A DNA stretch of 64,000 bases, taken from contig NC_058190.1 in the NCBI RefSeq assembly GCF_907165205.1, forward strand, positions 8,130,001-8,194,000. The letters run 5' to 3'. Of this stretch, positions 22,361 through 32,939 are shown one piece after another. Below the pieces are notes generated by a model that saw only the letters and a list, made by a program, of their open reading frames with translations, did not search any database and was not told where the DNA came from. Source of the DNA: Coccinella septempunctata. Lineage: Eukaryota; Arthropoda; Insecta; Coleoptera; Coccinellidae. The number at the start of each line of letters is the position of its first letter. Position 1 is the first letter of the stretch. The translations under genes were made by a program, and so were the position numbers.

Positions 22361-23020
22361 TTGTAATAATCTCCAGTTTTGAATCACCCTGTGTGTAATG
22401 GATATTGTTACTGTGTGCATACATATATCATAAAATGCTCGAAGGAAGAATGGAACGAGCAAGGAACTCTCATCGACGGCACAATAATTATTGGCTCTCG
22501 AATATTAAACCCACCGCCTCTATTCAAACAGAATAATGGCATTAGAGTAGCAGCGAGATGAGAAAGTAAAGAAAGAAGCTGGCGAGGTGTGTTGAAAATC
22601 ATTTTGTATTCGACAACAATTAATCCAAACCAATACTTATCCGTATGTAAATAGAACAACATTATAATTATAACTTATGATTTCGACGAGTGAGCAAGTT
22701 GAAATAGAGCCTCGACTCCGAATGTGCCGTGAAGCTACCATAGGGTAATTATAATGTTTATTTGTGAACTTGTACTCGCCCGATGGTGCAGTTAACTGTA
22801 AATTTTGTTGTTCGAATAAGAAGAAACTGCTCACAATCTCTATGCATATTGGTTTATTTAATTGCTGTCCGAAGTGAGATTTTCATCTGAAAAACAGAAC
22901 TTTGTGCTGCTCAAGAATATCTTTATCAATATTTACGAGGAGAATTGTGACAAATGTCGATGAAACATCGTGATTATCCAACAGATAATCCGGAAATATT
23001 CGCAGATAAGTTCACATAAT
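22361..23020. other. Non-coding stretch
   Basis: Frames of 60 to 84 codons on both strands overlap one another and show no motif. TTGAATCACCCTGTGTG at 22379 may be a stray element end. Confidence 0.35.
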
Positions 23021-23033
23021 CCAGATAATTTTT

Positions 23034-23170
23034 CAATGAGAAAAGGAGGCTCCTATAGGTTTAAGCAAAAACCAAGAGAATATGGAATTCAACAAGACCT
23101 TTCGCGATCTTCATTCGATGATTACCTGAATTTCGACATCGATGATTCTTCAGCTGCAGTGCACCACTAA
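23034..23170 (+). CDS. Possible terminal coding exon, unidentified
   Basis: One plus-strand frame gives a hydrophilic peptide, GGSYRFKQKPREYGIQQDLS then RSSFDDYLNFDIDDSSAAVH, ending in a stop at 23168-23170. The mix of charged residues and serine is unlike the hydrophobic chance frames around it, and no repeat family covers it. Acceptor candidates upstream (TTTTTCAATGAG at 23028-23039) are poor and no polyadenylation signal lies immediately downstream. It could equally be a chance frame or a fragment of an unrecognised retroelement. Confidence 0.25.
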
Positions 23171-24200
23171 ACGTCAACTATCCGAATTTCATAGCTTGCT
23201 GTTTTTTTTACGTTCCTTATTTAAATGATGAATTGGAAAATAATCCAGGTATTTGATTAAAAGAGCAAATTATGTGAATTACCTACTTATTGTACTTATT
23301 AACTACGTTAATAAAATACAAATGCATATTTGTTATTTGTATGTCAATTACTTCGAAGAATGTTATTGGTTCGATTGGTATTTTGAATACCGAACGATGA
23401 GGTATTTTGTGGTAGGTATTTCGAATACTTCAGGGTTCAAAATACATTTTCACATAAATACACTTGGTGATGTTATTGATAAACGAGTTCTGTAGATGGA
23501 AAAAAGCCTTTGATGGCTTTCGTATTCAAAAGTTGACAGGTAATTCGCTAAATATGTCAATTATTAAATTACCAACAAATTATAGAGTAGCATATCTCTA
23601 GTACTAAAAACCGACTACATTTTGGTCAGTGAAAACACGCTTGACAATGAGATGGCGCTGAAAACGCAGTGTCAATACAGAAAAACTTTTTAATAACAGT
23701 TTTTTGTTTTTCAATTGAGGGGCGCGAAATTCGAATTCTATACCTTGTATTAAATTTCAATATCGACTTTGTCTCGATCAGAAAAAAAAAACATCCTGAG
23801 CGACAAAACAAAAGTATGGTTTTGTTTTGTGATCAGGATGTTAGTTTTCATCTAAACATTGTTTGAAATCAATTGATATCAATGAGAAACGCTGTTGGAT
23901 GTGCTATATTTTCATTCGCAATTTATTAAAAATTTACAAAAATTAAAATTACTGACAATAAATGAAGCTTTGACTGGGACACAAAAGTATATGGTGATCT
24001 GCTATACCTCAAAGGTGTTATTTCTGTGCAATACAAGTTGTTTTGAATTAATAAACTTAGTTGAATTTGTGAAATATACATATATCAGAAATAAATATGA
24101 ACCAATATTCGATATACCATCATACACATTCCAGTTACTTACGTATGTATGTATTATTTATAGAATTTTCTGAAACACGCTTAAAAAAATACCTTACAGA
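23171..24200. other. AT-rich non-coding stretch
   Basis: Frames at 23253-23495, 23669-23866 and 23895-24173 have no recognised motif and look like chance openings. No repeat structure was found. Confidence 0.4.
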
Positions 24201-24256
24201 CAGTGGCGTAGCGAGCTCAACTCGCGCCCGGGGCACAATACCTTTTTAGCGCCCCA

Positions 24257-24779
24257 AAAAAACGCATCAAATATTTAGGTATAAATCTAGACCACAAATT
24301 GAATTTCAAATCAAATGCTTCCAACAACAAGCATAAATGCATCTCCAGAAGCAAGCATTTTCGCAGTCTGACTTATAAAAACACTGGAATTAGCACAAAA
24401 ACAGCTGCACATATTTATAAGTCTATATGTGTTCCTCTTTTGGAGTACTGTCACTAAATATACCTTTCGCCAAATGCAAAATGCAAACTCCAAGAAAATT
24501 CTCCCGCAGACCGCAGAAACCACCTCTCTCAGAGCCATTACTAAAATGAGGCATCCAAGGTATGAACTCTACAACCCCTCCAACATGCTCCTGTACGAAA
24601 AAACCCTGATCAAACCAATTAACCAACGCCTGAACGATCTGTCACCAAAATTTTCACAGAGGAAAGTGAACATACAAATCTTAAGAGAACTTTGCACCAA
24701 TAGGAACGAAAATACAAGACCACACAGAAAACATCCTCTGAACATCATATGGGAGATTATCAAAACGCTACATAAATAG
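24257..24779 (+). pseudogene. LINE reverse-transcriptase C-terminal fragment (Jockey/CR1-like)
   Basis: Frame 1 begins KRIKYLGINLDHKLNFKSNA, the classical 'KYLGV-LD-KL-F' motif at the end of the LINE reverse transcriptase, then reads RSLTYKNTGISTKTAAHIYK and SICVPLLEYCH before a stop. The downstream part continues in another frame with SLRAITKMRHPRYELYNPSN and LIKPINQRLNDLSPKFSQ, ending in a stop at 24777-24779. So at least one frameshift and one nonsense change are present. Everything upstream of the C-terminal thumb is missing, as is usual for 5'-truncated copies. It begins only about 50 bp inside the hAT-like left end. The 3' region ends near CCAATAAAGAACATTTATTA (24918-24937). Confidence 0.78.
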
Positions 24780-25066
24780 CTTCAAAATTACTGTTTGTTT
24801 TTTTTTTGTGAAATATTGTTATACAATTGTTTACCAAACATTTATTTGTAAAATAATCAATGGTTTCTCTTTTATAACCAGGCTGAAGCACCTCGGTCGA
24901 TGGCCTTTTGGATTGATCCAATAAAGAACATTTATTATTATAAATAGTTGGGGAGCCGACGATGCTAAGTCGGGATTGACTCGAGCGTCGTGGAGGCCTA
25001 GTGGATTTTGAAGAACAGATGGTGGAAAGAAAAAAGGTTCTATGAGGCATGCACTTTCAGCGGTGG

Positions 25067-26228
25067 AAAAAGCGTCTGCAGGTTTTCAAAGATGTAAAAA
25101 AAAAATCGTCAATTGTACAAACTCGAGCGTATCTCTGATAATAAATTAATGTTAATTTGACAGTTTGCGTGGTGGGGCTAGCCATACGGAAGAGTTGAAA
25201 ATGGTAAAAAAAAATTTCCGAGCATGTCAAATATTTGGAAAATAAGTTGATTGGACCCAAAGGAAGTTAGTTTTCAAGATTCTGACAATTTCGAAGGTCA
25301 CAGTGGTCCTTTGAAAATGCAAAAAGAATCGTTACTTGTACATACTCAAGCGTGTCAGATTTTCATACAGATGGTTAATTTCGGTGTTGCAGACATGTTG
25401 ACCCATTAATCTGACAGTAATCAAGTAGGGGTTTTCTTAATCTGTCAGTTTGAAGATGATAACAAGGCATTTTTTCAAATATCTCCCTTCCTGTACCTCT
25501 GATCGTTTCTGTATTCATTATGAAATTTCTAGATAATAAAATGCCATACAACTTTTTTTGAATCACTTTTACATACCCTTAAGTTTTTTCGAATTAGAGG
25601 GCGCTAAGGGAGAGGAGCTTAGCCACACATGAGAAAGGCCAAGGTCCTTGTAGAAACCCAGTCTAATGTACATTTATCGCCATATATCTCATTTTCAGAT
25701 GTAGAAGAAATTGCTTCAGACAAAATTTGTAGAAAATGTTATGCGCTTCAAATTTTATAAGGAATGCAAAAACAATTTGAAGCCCAGGAGAGGAGATAAT
25801 TAAAAAAAAACTGATTTTTGTGATCTTTATGGCCAATTTTTATTGCTTCGACATGCTGAAACTCTCAAGATTATTTTTTTCTATTATTGTTGAATCATTA
25901 GCTTTAAAATGAGAAAAAAAGCCTCCGCGCTCGAGAATGTACATGTGAATTTTTTGTTGCAAATTTGGCGCCCTCCCATACATTTTCGTCACGCTTAAAT
26001 TGTCAAACTCAAGAATATATACTTTTCAATATGTAATTAACCACACTTAGGTATATTAATCTGACACGCTCAAGTATAATGATCTTTTTTTTACTATTCT
26101 GGCTGGCTGTCCTAGACAATTCACCTCATATATAGGTCTAAGTTTTGGTAGAGGAGGTATCTCCCCTTATATTGATCTGACACGCTCGAGTAAATCCCGA
26201 ATTTCCCTCTTGGGCTCCTCAACTATAT
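25067..26228. repeat. Repeat R1, uninterrupted copy
   Basis: About 1.16 kb matching 34444-36755 along its whole length once the foldback inserted there is set aside. Shared landmarks include AAAGCGT-TGCA, TTGGACCCAAAGGAAG, TTGACCCATTAATCT, TTCATTATGAAA-TT, AGCCACACAT and GGCTCCTCAACTAT. The word CTCGAGCGTGTCAGAT recurs in the left half and its reverse complement ATCTGACACGCTCGAG in the right half. Minus-strand frames exist in both copies but differ in stops and frame, so I do not call a protein. Confidence 0.8.
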
Positions 26229-26514
26229 CAAACAAATCAAGAAAGAAGACAATTTATGTAACCTCAAAGAGGAGTTGCCATAAGGAAGTGCTGACAGATA
26301 CAGGTCTAGTCCATAATGTTCCTGTTTTCCTCATTATTAACGAATTAACACCTCTTTCATAAAACTGATTTAGAATATATTTTCCAAAAATCAATTTCAA
26401 AATTATCCAGCAATTTTTTTGTTTCGTGAACCATTTGGCGCCCCTTTGTTGGTAGCGCCCGGGGCATGATGCCCCCGCTTGCCCCCCCCCCCTCACTACG
26501 CCACTGCATTGAGG

Positions 26515-26660
26515 CGGAATTGCACGGAATTTTATGGAATTACACGGAATTATATTGGAATTCATTGGAATGGAATTGAAGGACATTTTATAGGAATTCA
26601 ATGGAATTGAACGGCATTCTGAAGGAATTGAATGGAATTGTAAAGGAATTGAATGGAAAT
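26515..26660. repeat. Degenerate GGAATT minisatellite, block 1
   Basis: Units such as GGAATTGCAC, GGAATTTTAT, GGAATTGAAT and GGAATTGAAC follow one another every 10 to 20 bases, with diverged spacing. The same unit forms a second block at 27776-27900. Chance frames across it are artefacts of the repetition. Confidence 0.8.
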
Positions 26661-27775
26661 GAACATGCGCAGAAAGATGCTTTTCAATAATCGTGTCACC
26701 TAAGAATCGTTTTGATATAACCTATAAAAGTACTTATTTTAGTGTGAAGTCGATGATGCTCAAGCGAAGTAGATAATCTCTATCATCATTCCAGTGATAT
26801 TTAACATATTATACAAGGTGGCCATGTCAAACAATCCATAGTCGAACATTTCCATATATTTGAGTGTTTCTGGAAAACGTGATTTTGATTTTATTTATGA
26901 ATTAATATGGCTTTCATGTCGGAAACTATATAGTAGGAAGTGATGGGTGACATGCATTAAGTGGTCGAGTTTATGAATTTGTCATAAATGTCCAAATGGA
27001 AATTGAGCCTTCTAGCCGTTTTCCCAAAAAACTTTTTTATTTACGGAAATATTCGGCTGGAATATTTTACGCGGGCCACAATGTAGGTATAATATGTTAA
27101 ATATATTTTTGAAATGAAAAATAATAGTGATTTTTTCTAAGTCATACTTGACTCGAAAACAAAAGAGGAACGCAGTTGAGGTCATGAGTTTCTCAAAAAA
27201 GTATGCCATTCATTTTCCTAAATATATTGAGTTTTAGGGTAAAATTGTTTTAGTTCATAAGTTCATTCACCTATTTCGCCACCCTAATTTTTTCAACAGT
27301 TTTTTTGGTTTGAAAAAATTCCTACTTTGGGTTAATTTTTGCTGAAATTATTGTATTGAGAATAAATGGCTGTATTGCCAATAATACAGTTCTACTGATA
27401 TTTCGATTTTTGGTTCGATCTCAGATTAGATGCACTAGTAGATCCAGTCTAGGATAAATTATACTTCAGATGGAGCAAGACGAAACTTCGAGCGAAGCTT
27501 GCCGCGAAATCACAGCTGGGGAACATGAGACATATCAAAATTCGAACTTATTTGACGGCAACTTGATAAGATTCACTGTTGGGTTCGACAAAACTGGTTG
27601 AAGATGATTTCAACAAAATAGAGAAAAATTTATTTTTTTGTCTTAGGTTTTAATGTTGAGTTATACAGTGTTCTTTATAGGTGATATTTATTCATTCGAA
27701 TTTTTATTTGTCCTAATTACTTATAGTGGACAGCACACTCATGTTGAGTTTTCACTGAAAATTACTGCGATAAAT
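26661..27775. other. Spacer between two minisatellite blocks, with a family F fragment
   Basis: The segment at about 27150-27290 (ACTCGAAAACAAAAGAGGAA, GCAGTTGA, CATTCATTTTCCT, TGTTTTAGTTCA) matches the right arm of foldback family F at 38350-38500. The rest shows nothing recognisable. Confidence 0.5.
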
Positions 27776-27900
27776 TGAACGGAATTGAGTGGAATTGAGC
27801 GGATTTGATGAATTTAACGGAATTGTGATGAATTGAATGGAATTTAGGTGGATTGAACGGAATTTTCCTGAATTTAGTGGAATTAATCGCGAAATTGGAA
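27776..27900. repeat. Degenerate GGAATT minisatellite, block 2
   Basis: Units such as CGGAATTGAG, TGGAATTGAG, CGGAATTGTG and TGGAATTTAG repeat through the block. It matches block 1 at 26515-26660 in unit and orientation. Confidence 0.8.
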
Positions 27901-27902
27901 TT

Positions 27903-28475
27903 TTAGTGTACAAAAAACGTCCTGTGAAAGACCCCTCGGAGCCTACTCCTAATGAGATGGTGAATTTCTTCTTGATAGTATCTCTGCTCAGGCAACTTGC
28001 ACCTCATGAGTGCTGGAAGAGTGGTATGAGATGAATATTGCCCAAGAGATATTTTATGGGTGAAATACTCTAGACGGCCAAAGCATCCAATTGACTTGAT
28101 TGTCAATTTAATTCCGTCTATATATGTATTATCTTGTTTGAAAAGTGGGTTGGTCAGCGTCTGAAAATTAAGCAGAACATGTTGTTTCACCACCTCCTAG
28201 TTGTAATGCACTGCGGTCATTTTGTCTCTGATGAATACCAAAGGTGATCTACTGCCATAAGCATTGGTCCTCGATTGACCTTGTGGACGTGAACCGCTTC
28301 CGTAGAGCCAAAAGTCTAAGGCGGCGATCTTGAACTTAACATGTCCTGTCAATCATACCTGACAACAATTCATTACCCTATTCTCACTTCTGTGCAACTT
28401 AGTGGCTATTTCTTTGAAGGGCAAACCAAACGCGCTAAGTTGTTGCAAATTTTCTAATCTTTTTACTCCTGGCAT
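27903..28475 (-). pseudogene. Tc1-like transposase relic, a different lineage from the 13-kb and 63-kb copies
   Basis: A start-like ATG at 28473-28475 gives MPGVKRLENLQQLSAFGLPF and KEIATKLHRSENRV, the first helix-turn-helix of a Tc1-type transposase. After a gap of closed frame, SPLVFIRDKMTAVHY and EVVKQHVLLNFQTL match the 'V-x-G-x-(M/L)-TA-x-x-Y-...-(V/L)-x-HV' region that precedes the second catalytic aspartate, seen as LFKQDNTYI. Beyond it a 96-codon open segment ends RSRLRGVFHRTFFVH, corresponding to the C-terminal helix region. The middle, including the first catalytic aspartate, is missing. The relic abuts minisatellite block 2. No inverted ends were found. Confidence 0.65.
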
Positions 28476-28937
28476 AATGAATATAAGCAGCTCTGCACAC
28501 CGTTTGTGTAGTTGCACAACGTATACGTTGCTAGTCCCTTAGTTAGTATAATTTGTAATTCGTATTTTGAATATATGCCAGATATTATTTCCTAATTCGC
28601 ATTTAATTTGAAGCGAAGTATGTTTATTTTTCCGATCTCTGGTTGTGATCACAGTTTGAGCTTGAGTGATCTTTTTTATTATTATAATTTTTTCTTCATA
28701 AATAGTGTACGGACTTTGAGTATCTACTCCATTAAACTTTAAAGATCAAACGTTTCTCCCGAATGGATTATTATGCCAATTCATTCTCGGCTTCGCTGCT
28801 GTGTGTATATAATTGGAATCGATTTCGGTTGGAGTATGAGGACAAATCTATAATTACCCACCAGAATCTATTCTAATCGCCACATGTGCCATAATACCTC
28901 ATGCAAAATCCCCCTCCACCCCCCATCACGCCGTCAG
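28476..28937. other. Non-coding stretch
   Basis: No motif is recognised. A C-rich tract at 28908-28930 precedes the possible acceptor of the next entry. Confidence 0.4.
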
Positions 28938-29113
28938 GTACCGAAAATTGTCCCGGATTTTTATTTATAATTTCCATAAGGAAAACAAAGATGATGCACC
29001 CATTGCCATCAATAGATCGCCTTGCAACGAGGACGCAACGGAAGTAGCTCGTAAAATCAAGAATGGACCACGTGAGGGGGGCGGCGGGGGCGGTCCCAGA
29101 TGTTCGAAACCTG
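28938..29113 (+). CDS. Possible internal coding exon, unidentified
   Basis: A pyrimidine-rich tract and CCGTCAG (28931-28937) precede the segment and CCTG|GTAAGAG follows it. One frame is open throughout: YRKLSRIFIYNFHKENKDDA then PIAINRSPCNEDATEVARKI, a glycine run (GGGGGG), and PRCSKP. It would enter needing one base and leave with one base over. That exit phase matches the microexon at 32921-32939, but the entry phase does not match the exit of the exon at 7671-7827, so direct joining of those two fails. It may be an alternative exon or a chance frame in a GC-richer spot. Confidence 0.32.
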
Positions 29114-29666
29114 GTAAGAGCGACACTGGTGCTGCTGACGTGACGTCATATCCGGCGCAATGAGTTCTCGCATGGTGTAGGTGAAACGATTTAATTCGTC
29201 TTAATTCGGAAACGGTTAAGAGAATTTACTCATTAATATTTCGGTATGAAGGTAATTACTTTTACGAGGTAATTGCCTGGGTTTTTGGAAGTACTAGTTG
29301 ACAGCTCTTTCCGGGACTGCTTAGTAATCGTAACTTTGTGGAATTGAGATCTGAATCTAAGATGCCGCTGAATATAATGTTTGATAGGATGATGACGGAT
29401 GACCTGTTTCTCGCTCTGATCTAAGGGGAAGTAACACCTTGTCAATATCCATTGACAACCTGCTTCCCCTAATTCAGGATTTACACGTTGAAGTTATTGT
29501 TCACTCAATGTATCACTGGACTTAATAATTTTTTTTCAAATTCTTGCGATGGATAAGATAGGTCATTCTTTCTTATTGTCATAATTCGTAAGGTGTTCAT
29601 AATACGAACGTAATGCAGCGTGTGCCAGACGAAACATCGGCTAAGTAGATCAGCGGAACCGAATTA
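29114..29666. other. Non-coding stretch
   Basis: Contains TGACGTGACGTCA-like sequence at 29137-29149 (two overlapping CRE-type words) just after the candidate exon. A minus-strand frame at 29233-29445 has no motif. Confidence 0.35.
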
Positions 29667-29668
29667 TA

Positions 29669-30058
29669 CAGGGTGAGTCTTTGACTCGTACAAATATTTC
29701 AACAGCGGATTCTTGAGGTTAAAAGAAACGCTATACCATTTTTTCCGATTCTCATAAAAAGATATAGCCATTTTTACTTTTCATAATGAGCAAAATTAAC
29801 TTCAGAATAACTAGCTTAGAGTAACAAGAAACATTTATGGTGATGGTAGTAATTTAAACCAAAAATGAGACTCCAGGGATTAAGCCTCATATATTCAATG
29901 AAATTATTTTCTACGTGCTTCTATGAAGTTGTTGCTTATAAATAGTTGTTTCAATTCATTGTGCTTGTAGGGGTCATATTATGAATGAAACATGTATACT
30001 TCATTCACTTTTATTTTAGTAGTTGGATGGCCATGGAAATTTGACACATTTCACCCTG
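29669..30058 (+). mobile_element. Chimeric 390-bp element: family A left end, other right end
   Basis: The left 150 bp (CAGGGTGAGTCTTTGACTCG and onward) belong to family A. The right part, from TTCATTCACTTTTATTTTAG to TTTCACCCTG at 30058, instead matches the leader found at 62820-62870 and, inverted, at 31150-31195. TA lies on both sides (29667-29668, 30059-30060), so the chimera may have moved as one unit. Confidence 0.6.
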
Positions 30059-30753
30059 TATAGTTTGAAAATGTGGGGTTATGAAGCTTGTCAAAACATT
30101 TTTGGATTAAATCAACGCTATGCTGCCCGTTCTACGTAAAAGTTTCTGTTATTACGTATTTTATCACAATGTCGAATCTCTTCGGAAAATATGTGACGAA
30201 CATAATTGAAGTTTATACAAACTGATTGAAGGCATACCAAATCCAGTTATTTGCATGGAAAATACAAGAGATCAGTCTTATATCATAATATGCACTAGCT
30301 TGAGGAGAGTTAATGTTCGTTATCTTCTTTGGCTTACATCATTTGTAGATTTCAAAAATATTAACCTGCAAATGAAATGCATATGATCCAGTGGTTGGGA
30401 ATGGGTATCTCCTGGAGGAATTAACAGATAATTACAAGAATGTTAAATTCTTCAGCAAAAATCATCTTGCATCAATATAAGTAAAAGGAATTGAAGGAAG
30501 TTTCAAGTTAAGATGACCTTCACCTTTGAACAAAAATTTCACATGAATAAACAAGTAACAGGGCAACTTACGCGTATTTGTAGCTATTCATCTTAATACA
30601 TTGATGTAATAATAATAATCAGGTATTTATTAGTACCTTAAGACATTTACATTGTATAGGACAAGTCAAATGAAAAATAGAAAAATCCACTTTAAGGAAC
30701 TTATTCTCCGATGACATTTATCGAAAATCCTGTAGTAAAATTTTCGCATTAAT
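30059..30753. other. Non-coding stretch with a minus-strand polyadenylation signal
   Basis: Reading the minus strand, an AATAAA lies at about 30632 (plus-strand TATTTATTAG), some 120 bases beyond the stop of the helix-turn-helix relic at 30754. It could serve that transcription unit. Nothing else is recognised. Confidence 0.35.
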
Positions 30754-30973
30754 TCACTCATACATAAAATTCTCAAATGCCACCACTTTTTTGGGTCTCC
30801 CAATAGAAGGAAATTCTTTGTCATCCTCTTCATTCACAATCTTTCTGATTGTGGAAATATCCAGCTGAAATATAAGTCGTTTAGATTCAGATGAAACATT
30901 ATATAAATTCTCTTACATTGAATATGTTCGCTACCGTCTGACGTATTGTGGATTTTAGAATATCAGGGTATAA
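30754..30973 (-). pseudogene. Two-exon helix-turn-helix protein fragment, probably transposon-derived
   Basis: On the minus strand a frame reads LYPDILKSTIRQTVANIFN (30973-30917), meets a strong donor GTAAGAG, and after a 52-bp intron ending TTATATTTCAG resumes at 30864 with LDISTIRKIVNEEDDKEFPS then IGRPKKVVAFENFMYE and a stop at 30754-30756. Both junctions are phase 0. The joined peptide has a helix-turn-helix pattern (TVANIF...DISTIRKIV) followed by a short basic linker, like the N-terminal DNA-binding part of several insect transposase families. Upstream, a stop (TAG) closes the frame in both known copies, so the start is not defined. Upstream leader to 31195 matches 62835-63125 inverted; that copy keeps exon 1 and the donor but lacks exon 2. 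Confidence 0.5.
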
Positions 30974-31195
30974 CTATTTGAATGAGCGGACCTGAATTCT
31001 AAATAGCACTTCCTTAAACCCTGTCTCTTTTTTCAATCACTTTCAGCATTTTCCTAATAAAAATTGATATTAGTTGTGGCAACGGCGTTATGACATTAAC
31101 GACATTTCATGAGTGCCAACCTAACTTCGGTCTAGTTACAAAAACTTGAGAAAATTATTTCATGGCCAACCGACTGCTAAAATAAATTTGAATGA
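30974..31195 (-). repeat. Leader shared with the 62.8-kb locus
   Basis: Reverse complement of 62835-63060 with scattered changes. Landmarks are TTGGCCATGAAATAATTTTC, TTTTTGTAACTAGA, TTGGCACTCATGAAATG, CATAACGCCGTTGCCACAA and AGTGATTGAAAAAAGA. It precedes the helix-turn-helix exon in both copies, so it is probably the 5' part of the same element. Confidence 0.75.
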
Positions 31196-31674
31196 AATAT
31201 AATAGATATTGAAACAAAAATTAACAATATTCTCTGTTTCTACACATTATTTTATCCCAATAAATACAGGCCTTTGCATCAACTATACTACAGAAGAATC
31301 TCTCGAAAAAAATTAGTTGAATAGTTCACATTAATTTATTGGTTTAGATGAAGCTTTTTTTGCTAAAATATCAGGCTTTAAAATTCGCATATCAATTCGC
31401 GCTGAATTTTTTTATCCTCAGCTCGTGTTCCTCTGTAATTTGTTGCATTTTGAGCGCTTCATTATTATTTGGGTTTCCAACAATGAGTCACAATTAGTTC
31501 AAATAACCAACAATTTTGGCAACTGGGCAGGATTAGTTTATCCCTTCTTATTTTCTACTTGATTTTAACAGGAAAGTTCAAACCGTATCAACTTTAATCT
31601 GAGATTTCGTAATCCGAAGTTTAAACTATCAACCTTACGGTCTTCAATATGTGACACTCCACTACACACCTATG

Positions 31675-32128
31675 GATCTTTAAACAGTGTTGTATTCAGC
31701 CAAAGTAGTCTATTTTTAAAATTTCACAGATGCTTTCTGATAACATCAAATCACTCGAAAACGTTTATATGAGAAAATATGAATATGAACACATTTATTT
31801 TACAAAAAGTTCAAATATTCATTAGATGGCGTCTAACTTAGTTTTCAGTTCTTTGAATTTTTGGTATTTCTATGGTACGTGATGGTCATAATGAGAGAAC
31901 TGGAAGACATATTTTGAGTTCGAAAAAGATTCATCAAATAAATGAAAAACTATATTCCAAAATTCATTTCATTCGATAAAACTGTTTCTGAGATCTGAGA
32001 ACTAAAAATAACATTTTTTCATGGTTTTCCAACAGCCTGTATCTTCGATTCGGAAAAAATGGTTAAGGTAAAAAGTGACCTAAGAAATCTACTGTTAAAA
32101 TATTTGTACGTTTCAATGACCCACCATG
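31675..32128 (-). mobile_element. Family A element, reverse orientation, truncated
   Basis: Landmarks of the 19.8-kb copy appear reverse complemented and in reverse order: TTCAAATATTCATTAGAT, TTTGAATTTTTGGTATTT, GGTCATAATGAGA, TTCATCAAATAAATGAAAAA, CGGAAAAAATGG, and TACTGTTAAAATATTTGTAC, followed by CCCACCATG-TA at the terminus. The far end is not preserved. Confidence 0.75.
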
Positions 32129-32144
32129 TATAAAAATTGCTAGC

Positions 32145-32290
32145 ACACGTCAATTTTTTTATTCTTAATTCCAGGGGGACAACTTTCTAAGATCAAATTC
32201 AAAACCGTATCGCTTCAACCCCAAACCCTATATTTTTGATGCAGTAAGTGATATCTCGTTTGAATGGCCTATCTATTCTGTTCAGAGTTC
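32145..32290 (-). repeat. Family C repeat fragment
   Basis: ATTCCAGGGGGACAACTT, AATTCAAAACC, TATCGCTTCAACCC occur here and, reverse complemented, at about 58300-58380. Both copies are short and lie near ends of TA-target elements. Structure of the whole family is unknown. Confidence 0.6.
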
Positions 32291-32920
32291 ATCATATTTA
32301 ATTTTATTCGTTTTCGAAATTTTAAAGATCGTTGGTTTTCCTTCAAGGGTGCTGTGTAAATCAATCGAAATTTCACGAGTTTATTCAGCATATATTTCGC
32401 TTATAAAACTTTCTGACAATTCTCATTATGATTTTATTGGCAATTTCTAAAAAAAAGTTTTTATAGATTATGATCCAATTATCTTTTGACGTAAAGTTAT
32501 TCAAAATTCTAATATTTTTAACTTTTCACTATTCTTCACTCAAAACAAAGGACTCTAAACTTAAATCCTACGCGGAAATCTTTCTTATCGTGCACACATT
32601 TTTTCAACTAGAAGGACAATTTATGTGTCGAAAGTTACAAGTGAAAGTTTAGAAGTTTGTAACCCATGGAAATTTAAAGACAAGGAAAGCAAATATGGAC
32701 CAGATTCACTGAATTTTCAACAAGGTTCAATAAAACGTTTTGAGTAAATTTGTATTTGAAATTCATTGTATGCACACCCTTATTTTCATAGCTTTTCCAC
32801 AGGCAATCATGCTCTGAGACAGCGCTGAATCCATCTACTGGATACGTTAATAATCAATTAACAAGACAGGTGTATTTAAGAAGTTTACTGTGTTTTTGAT
32901 TTGTTTCTCTTTTCATACAG
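32291..32920. other. Intron-like stretch before the microexon
   Basis: A plus-strand frame (32470-32652) has no motif. The last 30 bases form a good polypyrimidine tract and acceptor for the microexon. Confidence 0.4.
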
Positions 32921-32939
32921 AACTTCCACAGATGGCACG
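32921..32939 (+). CDS. Candidate 19-nt microexon
   Basis: The 19 bases AACTTCCACAGATGGCACG lie between TTGTTTCTCTTTTCATACAG, a strong tract-plus-acceptor, and GTAAGTTTCC, a strong donor. Following the exon at 7671-7827, whose last base G is left over, the join would read GAA CTT CCA CAG ATG GCA CG, giving ELPQMA with two bases over, and no stop. The candidate exon at 28938-29113 has the same exit phase and would also fit. Microexons of this size occur in insect genes, but paired splice sites by chance are common in AT-rich DNA, so transcript evidence decides. Confidence 0.4.

Larger units (their letters stand above)
24201..26506. mobile_element. 2.3-kb composite bounded by hAT-like ends
   Basis: The left end CAGTGGCGTAGCGAG and the right end CTCACTACGCCACTG are near-perfect inverted repeats of the CAGTGGCGTAG type common to insect hAT-like elements, with GCGCCCGGGGCA subterminal blocks at both sides. 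The 8 bases outside (CTTACAGA; CATTGAGG) do not match, so no target duplication is visible. The interior holds a LINE fragment (24257-24779) and repeat R1 (25067-26228). It may be one element that acquired these, or two element ends brought together. Confidence 0.55.
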
